This document shows positions 7,996-15,640 of a stretch of DNA of 39,947 bases, in pieces (position 1 is the stretch's first letter; each line of letters begins with the position of its first letter). This DNA is from Adhaeribacter aerolatus (lineage in GTDB: Bacteria > Bacteroidota > Bacteroidia > Cytophagales > Hymenobacteraceae), in assembly GCF_007991635.1 (NCBI RefSeq), contig NZ_BJYS01000053.1, positions 1-39,947 on the forward strand. Reading direction: 5' to 3'. A program made the position numbers and the translations under genes. The notes below the pieces were generated by a model that did no database searches, was not told the DNA's origin, and was given only the letters and a program-made list of their open reading frames with translations.

Positions 7996-8598
7996 ATGAA
8001 AAACATAATTATCCTGCTTTACAGCTTCATGGCCTTAATGGTCATTAGCAGTTGCGAAGAACCAGAAGTAAATCCGGAAAAACCCGCCGGAGAAGAACCC
8101 GTTACCGAATCGTGGAGTGGCACCATCCCGGCCGATTTAAAAAGTGGGGTTTGGTTCTGGGGCAGTTCCGGCCCTTTATCTTATTACGACCCTAACGGCA
8201 ACGAAGTAGGTAAAGAATTAGAAGCCGGGCGACAATATAAATTTTTCGTGGAGAATGGCCAGGATTACATGGAGTTCCAGCAATACCTGGGAATGCGGAA
8301 CAGCTCTAACTGCGTAACCGAAATATATACCATCCAGCGGGGCAAAATTAAGTTCGAAGGTAGTAAGAAATTTACTTTTTACCCCGAAAAAGGTAGTTTC
8401 AGAACGGTAAAGACCAGCAAATCGGCCGCCTGCCCCCAAGAAGACAAAACCCGCCCGGCTACCGCCAATGAATTAAAACCACGCATAAGTTATTACCAAA
8501 TGAAAGAAGATGGGGGAGCTAAACTTTTGTACGAATACGAGGCAACGGATGAAAACCTACAGAATCCGCTCTTTGTGTTGCAGCACGTAAATTTATAG
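7996..8598 (+). CDS. Lipoprotein of unknown function
   Basis: A 200-residue protein with a clear lipoprotein signal ('LMVISSCEE', Cys20) followed by a Glu/Pro-rich linker (about 21-42), so it should be lipidated and reach the outer membrane. The mature domain contains 'ESWSGTIPADLKSGVWFWGSSG', followed by beta-strand-like segments ('YKFFVENGQDYMEFQQYLG', 'KIKFEGSKKFTFYPEKGSFRTV'), suggesting a compact beta-sandwich or lipocalin-like fold. I cannot name a family. It stands alone, convergent with the TelA operon to its right. Confidence 0.75.
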   Translation: MKNIIILLYSFMALMVISSCEEPEVNPEKPAGEEPVTESWSGTIPADLKSGVWFWGSSGPLSYYDPNGNEVGKELEAGRQYKFFVENGQDYMEFQQYLGMRNSSNCVTEIYTIQRGKIKFEGSKKFTFYPEKGSFRTVKTSKSAACPQEDKTRPATANELKPRISYYQMKEDGGAKLLYEYEATDENLQNPLFVLQHVNL

Positions 8599-8713
8599 CC
8601 GCCGGAAAGGCTGAGTGATATAATGGCTTGGTAATCAGGTTGAAAAAATATTAAGCAGGAGCGGGAATTATAAACAACCAGACGAAAATAGGAGAGTGGA
8701 AGCGTAGGATAAA

Positions 8714-8893
8714 TTAATCGGTACGTTTGCGGCCGTGCATAAACACCCCTTTCTTCCGGCGACCGCTGCTCCCGCCTTTCGAATATTTACCGGTCCAGAC
8801 ACTCATTAAAATATAAGCCATTAAAATGCAGGCTAATTCCAGCAGAATCAGAAAGATAAGTACTTCCCACCAATCATAATTATAAATATTCAT
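8714..8893 (-). CDS. 59-residue single-pass membrane protein, last gene of TelA operon
   Basis: A short ORF of 59 codons from ATG 8893 to TAA 8714. The product starts MNIYNYDWWEVLIFLILLEL and has one hydrophobic helix (about 10-33), then a very basic Gly/Ser/Arg/Lys tail ('GKYSKGGSSGRRKKG'), so it should sit in the inner membrane with the positive tail in the cytoplasm. It lies 74 bp after the 265-residue gene on the same strand and is probably co-transcribed. Function unknown. The helix plus basic tail is protein-like, and no longer frame competes on either strand. Confidence 0.6.
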   Translation of the reverse strand: MNIYNYDWWEVLIFLILLELACILMAYILMSVWTGKYSKGGSSGRRKKGVFMHGRKRTD

Positions 8894-8967
8894 ATCCTGT
8901 TCATCCTGCTGTTATACCCTTTCTGTGGTAGCATAATACTATTTTTCTATGGCAATTCCAAGTATTT

Positions 8968-9765
8968 TCAAGAACCACTCCGGTTTATTCTCACCGGGTA
9001 AAGGCGGTAATCGGTTAAGGCCACGGCGTATAAACTGCCGCGCCAGTTAATAACCGGTACGTGGCTGGGCGTGCCAGTATGCTTATTTTCCGGAAAAATT
9101 ACCTGGGTATTACCTACATAAGAAATATCGGGCTTATACAGGCCAACCCGGGTGGCTACGGTTGCCAGAAAATATTCTTTTTCCTGGTAGGTAGAGGTAG
9201 CACCAATTTCATGGGTACTCATATCGCCGGCTGCCCCCAGCCGCACATAGTTAATGCGGGTGTACGTGTTGATGGCAATGGCCGGAATAGCTAACCCAGG
9301 TTCCGGTTCGGGCTTTAGTTTTACTTTAGTTGAGGCGGTATTAAACGGCCGGCCCGTATAATGCGGATCAGAACCGGTACCTGCTGCATTGTCGCTGGTT
9401 TGGTCGCCGGCACCGGGTTCCGGGTTTTTAGCGGCCTGGGCCTTGGCATGCGCTGCTTTTATTAAGGCAAAGGTGTTAATAAAATGGTCGGTGTTCTGGA
9501 GGTGGAACAACTCCAGTTCGGTTAATCTTTTCTGGTCTACGAAGTAATCATGAATATTTTTCGTTTTTTCGTAAACCAGGTTAATTTTAGGCGCGTGCGG
9601 TGTGCCCTTGTACTGGTGGCGCAAGGTTTGCAACAATTTCAGCCGGTTATCGGAGTCCTGAACGTGTTGCGCTTCTCTTACATCCATGCCGACCGGCTTG
9701 CCCAGCACCGATCTATTGCCGGGTATAACCTCCAGGCCCAAAACCGAACGTACCCATTGTATCAT
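8968..9765 (-). CDS. Unknown 265-residue protein of TelA operon
   Basis: Not recognised as a known family. The N-terminal half (1-115) looks helical and charged and lacks a signal peptide. A low-complexity Ala/Gly/Pro/Thr linker follows (about 115-162), with 'KPEPEPG' near residue 155. The C-terminal part (about 163-265) is beta-rich ('AIAINTYTRINYVRLGAAGDM', 'EYFLATVATRVGLY', 'VPVINWRGSLYAVALTDYRLYPVRI'). Its start codon overlaps the stop codon of the preceding small gene (ATGA at 9762-9765), so translation is probably coupled. It is presumably cytoplasmic and may act with the TelA protein, an inference from position only. Confidence 0.7.
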   Translation of the reverse strand: MIQWVRSVLGLEVIPGNRSVLGKPVGMDVREAQHVQDSDNRLKLLQTLRHQYKGTPHAPKINLVYEKTKNIHDYFVDQKRLTELELFHLQNTDHFINTFALIKAAHAKAQAAKNPEPGAGDQTSDNAAGTGSDPHYTGRPFNTASTKVKLKPEPEPGLAIPAIAINTYTRINYVRLGAAGDMSTHEIGATSTYQEKEYFLATVATRVGLYKPDISYVGNTQVIFPENKHTGTPSHVPVINWRGSLYAVALTDYRLYPVRINRSGS

Positions 9766-9941
9766 TTAGTAAGAATTTTTTTAAGATGCAGGGTTTCTAT
9801 TTCTACCTGCATTTTTTCCGACGCTTTTACATTTTCGAAATAATCGTCCAGCTTTTTAATATACAAATCCAGCAGCGCATCCTGCTCGGGTGTGAGGATG
9901 CGCGTAGCCGAATTAGCTTTATCTCTATCATTTGGGGTCAT
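9762..9941 (-). CDS. 59-residue charged protein between telA and the 265-residue gene
   Basis: A short ORF from ATG 9941 to TGA 9762. The product starts MTPNDRDKANSATRILTPEQ and continues as a predicted amphipathic helix ('DALLDLYIKKLDDYFENVK', 'EKMQVEIETLHLKKILTK') with coiled-coil character. It is tightly packed: its ATG is 3 bp after the telA stop codon, and its TGA overlaps the next gene's ATG (ATGA). Such spacing on both sides strongly supports it being real. A helical partner of TelA is a reasonable guess. Confidence 0.75.
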   Translation of the reverse strand: MTPNDRDKANSATRILTPEQDALLDLYIKKLDDYFENVKASEKMQVEIETLHLKKILTK

Positions 9942-9944
9942 TTA

Positions 9945-11027
9945 TTACGCTTCAATGGTTTTGGGTTGGTTAAAAGTGGCAATTATCTTGCTGTTAAGTT
10001 CTTCCTGTACTTCTGCCAGTTCTTTAACCGCGGCGGCCCGCATTTTGCTGCCTTCTTCCGATACTTTAATAACACCTTCGAGGGTTTCTATCATATCGCG
10101 GTTTACTTTTTTCAGGGTTTCCACATCTACGATGCCGCGCTCGTTTTCTTTCGCCGCCGTTACTACATTGCCTTTCAGCAGTTCGGCGTTTTTCAGCAGC
10201 ATTTGGTTGGTGGTATCGGTCACTTTTTTCTGAATTTCCAAAGCCTTACGTTGCTTTTCCAGGCCCAGGGCAATCGCCACCTGCTGCCGCCAAACCGGAA
10301 TAACCGTATCGATAGAACTTTGGATTTTCTGGGCCAGCACTTCGTTGGTGGTCTGAATCATGCGGATCTGCGGCATAGCCTGCGTGGCGATGGTGTGGGA
10401 TAAGGTAAAATCATGTACCTTTTTCTCCAACCGGTCTTTAAACGCAATCATATCGCTGAGGCGCTGCACCGCAATTTCGTCCTGGTTGCTCGTGGCCACC
10501 TCGGCCTGCAGGCGCGGTATGGTTTGCAGCTCCATTTCCTCAATCTTCAGTTTGCCGGCCGCAATTACCGCCCGGACTTCCTGAATATATTCTACGGCCT
10601 GGTTAAACATTACTTCCAGACTAGTGGTGTCTTTTAAAATGCTTTGCCGGGTTTTTTCGAGTTTAATTACCACTTCGTCTACATTTTCCGAAACGGATTT
10701 GTACTGGCTGGCAATTTTCTTCGACTTATCGACAAACTTCTTTAAAAAAGGAATGCGCGAGGCAAACGTGGGGTTCTCCGATTCGTCTACCCGAATCATG
10801 TTAATCTGGGTAAGCAACTCGTTAATAGCGGCACCGGCATCTCCCGAATCTTTTACCTTTACCCGCGTCAGGAGTTCGTTGGAGTAATAGCCCAGTTTGC
10901 GTTGGGTTTCCACGCCAAAATTGCTCAGGCTTTCGGGTTTGGCCGGATCAATGGCTTTGGCCATTACCTGCGCTTTCTGCCGGATTATTTCCTGGTTCTC
11001 GGCCACGGTTAAATTGGTGTTTTCCAT
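9945..11027 (-). CDS. telA: TelA-family (toxic anion resistance) protein
   Basis: A 360-residue, almost entirely helical cytoplasmic protein with the features of the TelA/PF05816 family: an N-terminal 'LSNFGVETQRKLGYYSNELLTRVK' segment, central 'NPTFASRIPFLKKFVDKSKKIASQYKSV', and the characteristic 'VIPVWRQQVAIALGLEKQRKALEIQKKVTDTTNQMLLKNAELLK' C-terminal block (about 256-300). The family was linked to tellurite and other toxic-agent resistance and occurs in stress operons. The biochemical activity is unknown. It is the second gene of a five-gene operon, 10 bp after the 144-residue gene and 3 bp before the 59-residue gene. No terD-type genes accompany it here. Confidence 0.9.
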   Translation of the reverse strand: MENTNLTVAENQEIIRQKAQVMAKAIDPAKPESLSNFGVETQRKLGYYSNELLTRVKVKDSGDAGAAINELLTQINMIRVDESENPTFASRIPFLKKFVDKSKKIASQYKSVSENVDEVVIKLEKTRQSILKDTTSLEVMFNQAVEYIQEVRAVIAAGKLKIEEMELQTIPRLQAEVATSNQDEIAVQRLSDMIAFKDRLEKKVHDFTLSHTIATQAMPQIRMIQTTNEVLAQKIQSSIDTVIPVWRQQVAIALGLEKQRKALEIQKKVTDTTNQMLLKNAELLKGNVVTAAKENERGIVDVETLKKVNRDMIETLEGVIKVSEEGSKMRAAAVKELAEVQEELNSKIIATFNQPKTIEA

Positions 11028-11037
11028 GTTGCTAGGT

Positions 11038-11472
11038 TCAGAGTAAAGTGTAGTGGGTTATGTTCAGGTCGTTTAGGTATTTCTTAATATTGTCGTGGCG
11101 CTGGGTGTTGTCGTACCATTCTATTTCATCGCCGGGCAAATAATCGCCCAGCAAACCCTGCACTTCTTTTAACAAAGCCTCACCTTTCCGGGTCCGGAAT
11201 TCCGGATTTTTATAAAACGCATCCAGGTACTGTACTTTTACCTGCCTGGTTTTGGTAACTGCCAGCTCTTTTACTTCTACTATTAATTCCGACGATTGGT
11301 TATTATCGGTAACAATGGTCCGGTAAACACCTTTATTGCCTTCTTCCAGTACCGCAATGCATCGTTGTTTTACATCTTTTAGTGCATTGCGCAAAACTTG
11401 TTTGGGCCGGATGTAATGACCGTACAAGTAGCCCAGAAAGGCCGCACATATAACTGATATTATTATTGCCAT
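11038..11472 (-). CDS. Membrane-anchored 144-residue protein, first gene of TelA operon
   Basis: The N-terminus is a single hydrophobic helix (about 2-20, AIIISVICAAFLGYLYG) with a short basic stop-transfer sequence, after which the protein is soluble and charged ('LRNALKDVKQRCIAVLEEG', 'SELIVEVKELAVTKTRQVKVQYLDAFYKNPEF'). The likely topology is an inner-membrane anchor with a cytoplasmic domain. I do not recognise the family. It precedes telA by 10 bp and is probably the promoter-proximal gene of the operon, so it may recruit the TelA protein to the membrane. That role is inferred from context. Confidence 0.7.
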   Translation of the reverse strand: MAIIISVICAAFLGYLYGHYIRPKQVLRNALKDVKQRCIAVLEEGNKGVYRTIVTDNNQSSELIVEVKELAVTKTRQVKVQYLDAFYKNPEFRTRKGEALLKEVQGLLGDYLPGDEIEWYDNTQRHDNIKKYLNDLNITHYTLL

Positions 11473-11836
11473 GTTTGTTTATTTTAAAGTTGCCGGATTA
11501 ATCCGTTTATACGTGTAACGAAGAGGGACGGTCAGGGATTGTTTAGGAGAGCCCGAGCGGCGTAGAAATAGCGGTGAATAAACGGAACCGGCCCCTAACT
11601 GGTACTATAAACCAGGTTAGAGGCCGGAAAGATTTTACCTTTATCCGGTAGATAATACGCTTAAATGATTGGCATCATTGCCAGGGTTTTCACCGCCAAA
11701 TTTATAATCTCTGCCGGATTATTACCAAGAGAAAACCCGTAGCATGGGCAAAAGTTTATTTCAGTTTATAAAATTCTAAATAGCATTTATTTAAATTATT
11801 CCTGACTGCTGCTTAAGAATTGGCTTAACATGGGCA
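11473..11836. other. Intergenic region with one strong hairpin
   Basis: About 360 bp. It should hold the promoter of the TelA operon, although I see no clear TAnnTTTG box. The only marked structure is the hairpin at 11586-11625. No coding frame of note. Confidence 0.5.
11586..11625 (-). terminator. Stable hairpin, possible terminator
   Basis: Arms CCGGCC-CTAAC-TGGT and ACCA-GTTAG-GGCCGG pair around a 7-nt loop, with one C/A mismatch and one bulged G. It lies 3' of the minus-strand lipoprotein gene (11837-12316). There is no strong T run after it, so it could instead be an mRNA-stabilising structure. Confidence 0.45.
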
Positions 11837-12316
11837 CTACTGGCTAATAAGAACCGGGAAGGAAACGTTCTGCACGTCGGTGCCTTGCTTCATTTCTATG
11901 CGCAATACCCCATCGGCATTGGTCGTGGCAGCCTCGGTTTCTACGGTTAATTGCTGGTTGTTTTTGGTGATAGTTACTTTGGGACCGGTTACCTTATAAG
12001 TAATATTGTAGCTGGAGGTAACCTCAGCAGCCGGTGTTTTACTTTCATCCAGGAGGGTTATTTTTCCGGTATAGGTGGTATTGGCCTGAAACCGGATAGG
12101 GGTAGCCGACTGCTTGTTGTTGATGCCATCAGCATCCCGGAACTGAACCGATACGTCTTGTTTGCCTTTGCCTTCGGCCAGGAAGTCGAAGAGCACGGCG
12201 GTAATTTTACCAGCTTCCTCAGCGGGCGGAACGGTTTTTTTTTCTTTGCAGGAGAAAAAGCCTTGCAGCAGCACCATAAACAACAGCGCACCAGCTATTT
12301 TGGATATTTTATTCAT
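11837..12316 (-). CDS. Small beta-rich lipoprotein
   Basis: A 159-residue lipoprotein with signal peptide and lipobox ('LLQGFFSCKE', Cys23). The mature part contains 'VSVQFRDADGINNKQSATPIRFQANTTYTGKITLLDESKTPAAEVT' and beta strands up to the C-terminus. This 'FRDxDG...L..NTTY.G.ITLLDES' pattern is recurrent in small Bacteroidota lipoproteins, which are often encoded next to TonB-dependent receptors and annotated under a type-1 periplasmic-binding-fold name. No receptor is adjacent here. Function unknown. Confidence 0.75.
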   Translation of the reverse strand: MNKISKIAGALLFMVLLQGFFSCKEKKTVPPAEEAGKITAVLFDFLAEGKGKQDVSVQFRDADGINNKQSATPIRFQANTTYTGKITLLDESKTPAAEVTSSYNITYKVTGPKVTITKNNQQLTVETEAATTNADGVLRIEMKQGTDVQNVSFPVLISQ

Positions 12317-12552
12317 ACGGCTAAATGTTAGAACAAAGGTATAAATATTAAAATTTTAATAGGCCAGGCGACCAGATCCGGAATAATTTGCCTTACTGCA
12401 AATTAATTCCCACATAAAAATTTTGGTTAACTCCGGTAACAGGGGCTAAATTAACTAAATCCGGAGGCCAGGTAAAGTTTATGTGCCTAAATGACTTATT
12501 TGTACGGCTTAATGACCAAAATATATCGTTAAAAGCGGTATCTATGCCGGCT

Positions 12553-14241
12553 TTACCTTTTCGGGCCGGCGGCTTGAGGGTTGGTTAAGCGTTGGTGCTT
12601 CTGGTCTTGGTAAAGCGATTGTGGTTGTAACTTTTGGCCGGTTCCGATGCCTTCCACATGGTCAACGGGATCGGTTATTTTTTCGGTACCGGGTTGCCAG
12701 ACGGCTGTACTTACCGCTGGTTTATCTCCGGAAGTACCAATTACGTAGCCGTAGCGGCCCTGCTGCGTTTGCACTGCTTGCGCCTGTTTGCCACTACTGT
12801 TTAAATTCCAGTAAAGGCTGTGGGCAGCGGTTAAGCCATGTATGGTAGAACCGCCCCACTTGCGCCAGCCGGCGGCAAAAAAGCTGTTCTCCACCTTACA
12901 TTGGTCAAATAAATTGGAGTGGCTGAAATGCATGTGGTGGTCGGAGCCGCTGCCACTGGTTTTCTCCTGGCCGGTAAGCCCGGTCTGGCGGCCGGTATTT
13001 TTATCGAGGCAGCGATAAAATACATTACCCGAAGCCGACATGTGCGACATGACATAGCCGTGCCGGTTGTTTTCGGCGATGCAATCCTGCAACAAAGTTT
13101 CGTTGCCCATTACCCGGTACATATACCCGTTGCCGCCCCCGCCCCCAAATTGCGGACTGCTAAAATGACAGTTTAAAATACTTACGTTTTTGGTCTGCCA
13201 TACTTTTATGCCATTGGAAAGCAGGTGGGCGCCGGAGGTATTGCCGGCTGGCGCATAAGAAGCTATCCGCCGAATCCAGCCGTTGTAAACCTGCGCCATG
13301 GCAATGGCCCAGGAATCGTGGCTTTGGTAAGAGCCGTTGGCTGGTTTGGTGTAAGATTCTTCGCTCCAGTCACCTTCCGTAAAATTCTGGCGGTTACCAA
13401 TGGCTATATCTTCTACGCCTACTTCCGTCAGCATAGCGGGTGCTTTATACACCGCCGCACCGTGGGCGTCTTTCAGGGCATAACGAATGGGGATATCAAT
13501 TGTAATTTCTTTCTTTTTGGAGTTGATGGCCATTATTTCGCGGCAATACAACTGACCTGCTAAATTATCGCCCTTGCCCTGCCAATACTCGGTCATGTTG
13601 TGCTCCGCAATCCAGTCGTTATCAATATAATTCCGGACAATAACTAAATCGCCTACTTTAAATCCGGTGGTGTTTTGCACCGGGATAACTGTAGTAGGAC
13701 TCATCAAATCGCTGGTAATAGCTTGTTTGTTCGGTCCGTTGGCAGCCCAGGAGTTACCGTTATCAATTTTAATAATGGCTTTGCCCCGCATGGTATTGGC
13801 GGCGTTAAAAATAAAAGTATGGCCGGAACCAGCACCTCTCAGCACCACATTCGAATTGCGCATCAGAAGGCAATAATTATTACTGCCTGGCGGACTTACC
13901 TGGTAAGTGCCCGGTGGCAAGTAAACAACCGCGCCGCCGGGCCTGGAGCCGGCATCGTCGAGGGCTTTTTGCAACACGGTGGTAACATCCTGTTTTCCGG
14001 TGTTGTCGGCGTTATAAGGTGCTTTGGTTACATCCAACAAATGCTGCCTTTTATTTGATATTTCCTGTTCGCCCCGGCGGTAACCGGCATAGGAGAAATC
14101 CTGGATCAATTTATCGGTGTAAAAATTAGCTTTGGTTGGCGCCTGCCAGTTAGCAGGGTATAATTCGCTGCGCCAGGTTTGCGCTTGGGTTTGAAGGAGG
14201 AAGGTAGTCAGGAAAAGAATTAGAAGAATTCCTTTTTTCAT
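12553..14241 (-). CDS. Secreted pectate-lyase-superfamily (parallel beta-helix) protein
   Basis: A 562-residue exported protein with a signal peptide (1-20, cut after 'LLQTQAQ'). Residues about 72-145 match the N-terminal pectate_lyase_3/GH28-type start of a right-handed beta-helix: 'APYNADNTGKQDVTTVLQKAL' and 'GGAVVYLPPGTYQV', then 'NSNVVLRGAGSGHTFIF'. Later coils include 'NVSILNCHFSSPQFGGGGGNGYMYRVMG' and 'LLQDCIAENNRHGYVMSHMSASGN'. It probably acts on an acidic polysaccharide such as a pectin or uronate polymer, but catalytic residues cannot be fixed by eye, so lyase or hydrolase activity is uncertain. A hairpin (14260-14302) separates it from the upstream sugar isomerase gene. Confidence 0.85.
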   Translation of the reverse strand: MKKGILLILFLTTFLLQTQAQTWRSELYPANWQAPTKANFYTDKLIQDFSYAGYRRGEQEISNKRQHLLDVTKAPYNADNTGKQDVTTVLQKALDDAGSRPGGAVVYLPPGTYQVSPPGSNNYCLLMRNSNVVLRGAGSGHTFIFNAANTMRGKAIIKIDNGNSWAANGPNKQAITSDLMSPTTVIPVQNTTGFKVGDLVIVRNYIDNDWIAEHNMTEYWQGKGDNLAGQLYCREIMAINSKKKEITIDIPIRYALKDAHGAAVYKAPAMLTEVGVEDIAIGNRQNFTEGDWSEESYTKPANGSYQSHDSWAIAMAQVYNGWIRRIASYAPAGNTSGAHLLSNGIKVWQTKNVSILNCHFSSPQFGGGGGNGYMYRVMGNETLLQDCIAENNRHGYVMSHMSASGNVFYRCLDKNTGRQTGLTGQEKTSGSGSDHHMHFSHSNLFDQCKVENSFFAAGWRKWGGSTIHGLTAAHSLYWNLNSSGKQAQAVQTQQGRYGYVIGTSGDKPAVSTAVWQPGTEKITDPVDHVEGIGTGQKLQPQSLYQDQKHQRLTNPQAAGPKR

Positions 14242-14259
14242 TAGCTGGATAATCTATAA

Positions 14260-14302
14260 AACAGGAAAGCGGTGCAGGATTTTTCTCCACCGCTTTCCTG
14301 TT
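14260..14302 (-). terminator. Hairpin terminator after the sugar isomerase-like gene
   Basis: A perfect 15-bp stem (14260-14274 with 14288-14302) and 13-nt loop. Read on the minus strand it is followed by TTTTATAG. It lies between two minus-strand genes, so it should end or attenuate transcription from the gene at 14360-15370. Confidence 0.75.
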
Positions 14303-14359
14303 GTTAAAGCCTTAAGTTTTATTAAAAGGCTGCTTTAAATATTTTACTTTAGCCGGGCT

Positions 14360-15370
14360 TTAGCTTTTGGCTTCTAAGGCTTTCCGGGCAAACTCCACGC
14401 ATTTGGCGGTTTCTTTTACTGCATCCGAACCTTCCGGAATCGGGTATTCTAACTCAATGGTAGCCGGAAATTTGTACTTATTCTTTTTCATGAGTTGCAG
14501 CGCCGCCACAATAGGCGTATCGCCCTGGCCCCACGGCACGTTAGCCCCACCGTTGGCTTTCGATTTCCGGTCTTTGGTGTGCATGCTTAAAATATTGGCG
14601 TGCTTGGCCTGCAGGAAAGGAATTGGGTCGAAGCCGGCCGCTACATAATGGCCCATATCAAAGTTAATGGCATTGTATTTCGATTGGCTTAACGCGACAT
14701 CCCACCAGTCGAAAGTTTGCTGGGTATGGCCGTGGTAACCCACATAGATTTTATTGCGGGCCGCAATATCGCCCAGGCGCTTGGTTTGCTCCGGGCTATT
14801 CGGCAATTCCACCGTGGCGTGGGTAGCTCCTAGGGCTTTGGCCGCCCGGAAAGTATAATCTACTTCGGCATCGGTGTTGTTGGCCCCTAGCGCATTGGGC
14901 TTGTAAGCATAAATACTAACCCCGGCATCTTTGTACATTTTGCGAAGCTGTTCGAATTTAGCCATGGGGGCATTGGCCCGCCAGGCGGCCATTTTTTTCA
15001 GGTATTCTTCCTGCTCAGCTTTTTGTTCGGGGGTTAACGGGGAGCGCTGGCCACCAGCCGCAGGACCGCCCGGACGAGCCGGTGCTTCGGGCGCGCCGGC
15101 AAATGCTTCGGCAGCCGGGCCCATTAATTCCAGAGCACTGATATTACAATCTATACAATATTGCAGTACTTGTTCGGCGCTGCTGGGCATGCTCCGCCAG
15201 GAGTAACTGATAGCGCCAATCTGCACGCCATTAAACATAGAATTTGGTTTGCCCAGGTTTTTAATATAGGCCGGAATCCCAAAAGCCGGACTGGCGGCTA
15301 TGGCTAACCCGCCTAAGGTCAGGGCAGAAGTTCCCAGGAACTGGCGCCGGGATATAATTTCGTTTTTCAT
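14360..15370 (-). CDS. Sugar phosphate isomerase/epimerase-family protein with Tat signal
   Basis: A 336-residue TIM-barrel protein of the xylose-isomerase-like (AP endonuclease 2) family. The N-terminus has a twin-arginine signal ('SRRQFLGTSALTLGG'), so it is exported folded. Candidate metal ligands are E188 ('ATVELP'), H213/H215 ('GYHGH'), D238 ('INFDMGH'), H264 ('SMHTKDR') and E306/E308 ('ATIELEY'). The substrate is unknown; a periplasmic sugar or sugar acid is likely. Residues about 88-125 are an Ala/Pro/Gly-rich insertion between barrel elements, a loop I believe occurs in related Bacteroidota proteins. The neighbouring pectate-lyase-fold and Gfo/Idh/MocA genes suggest joint use in sugar catabolism. 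Confidence 0.88.
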   Translation of the reverse strand: MKNEIISRRQFLGTSALTLGGLAIAASPAFGIPAYIKNLGKPNSMFNGVQIGAISYSWRSMPSSAEQVLQYCIDCNISALELMGPAAEAFAGAPEAPARPGGPAAGGQRSPLTPEQKAEQEEYLKKMAAWRANAPMAKFEQLRKMYKDAGVSIYAYKPNALGANNTDAEVDYTFRAAKALGATHATVELPNSPEQTKRLGDIAARNKIYVGYHGHTQQTFDWWDVALSQSKYNAINFDMGHYVAAGFDPIPFLQAKHANILSMHTKDRKSKANGGANVPWGQGDTPIVAALQLMKKNKYKFPATIELEYPIPEGSDAVKETAKCVEFARKALEAKS

Positions 15371-15474
15371 GTACTATCAACTATTATTGGTGGTGTATAA
15401 GTCGGAGCATAATTTACAGAAACATTTTGATTTTGAAGTCCGCTGCCCCAAGAATATTATTATAAAAATAATTC

Positions 15475-15506
15475 TTGCGCCGATATAGCAAACCGGTATA
15501 TATTTG
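15475..15506 (+). promoter_or_regulatory. Bacteroidota-type promoter upstream of the MATE gene
   Basis: TATATTTG (15499-15506) matches the -7 consensus TAnnTTTG, and TTG at 15475-15477 is 21 bp upstream, within the accepted -33/-7 spacing. It would give a leader of about 125 nt before the ATG at 15641. Confidence 0.5.
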
Positions 15507-15640
15507 TGTTCCAGCTTCTAAGACTATGATTGTACTAGCAGCCCTGTTTTTCTAGGTAAGGGCACCACTTCCTTCTTGCACCTTTTAGGCAGTTTTCCTA
15601 CCAACTGCCGGCTATTTCTTACCTTTTTATTTTCTTAATC

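Noticed and set aside
9786-10637. Several plus-strand frames of 74-205 codons across the telA region
   Set aside because: They are antisense shadows of telA and its neighbours, which have clear family motifs and tight operon spacing. The shadow products are rich in Phe, Arg and His with no domain.
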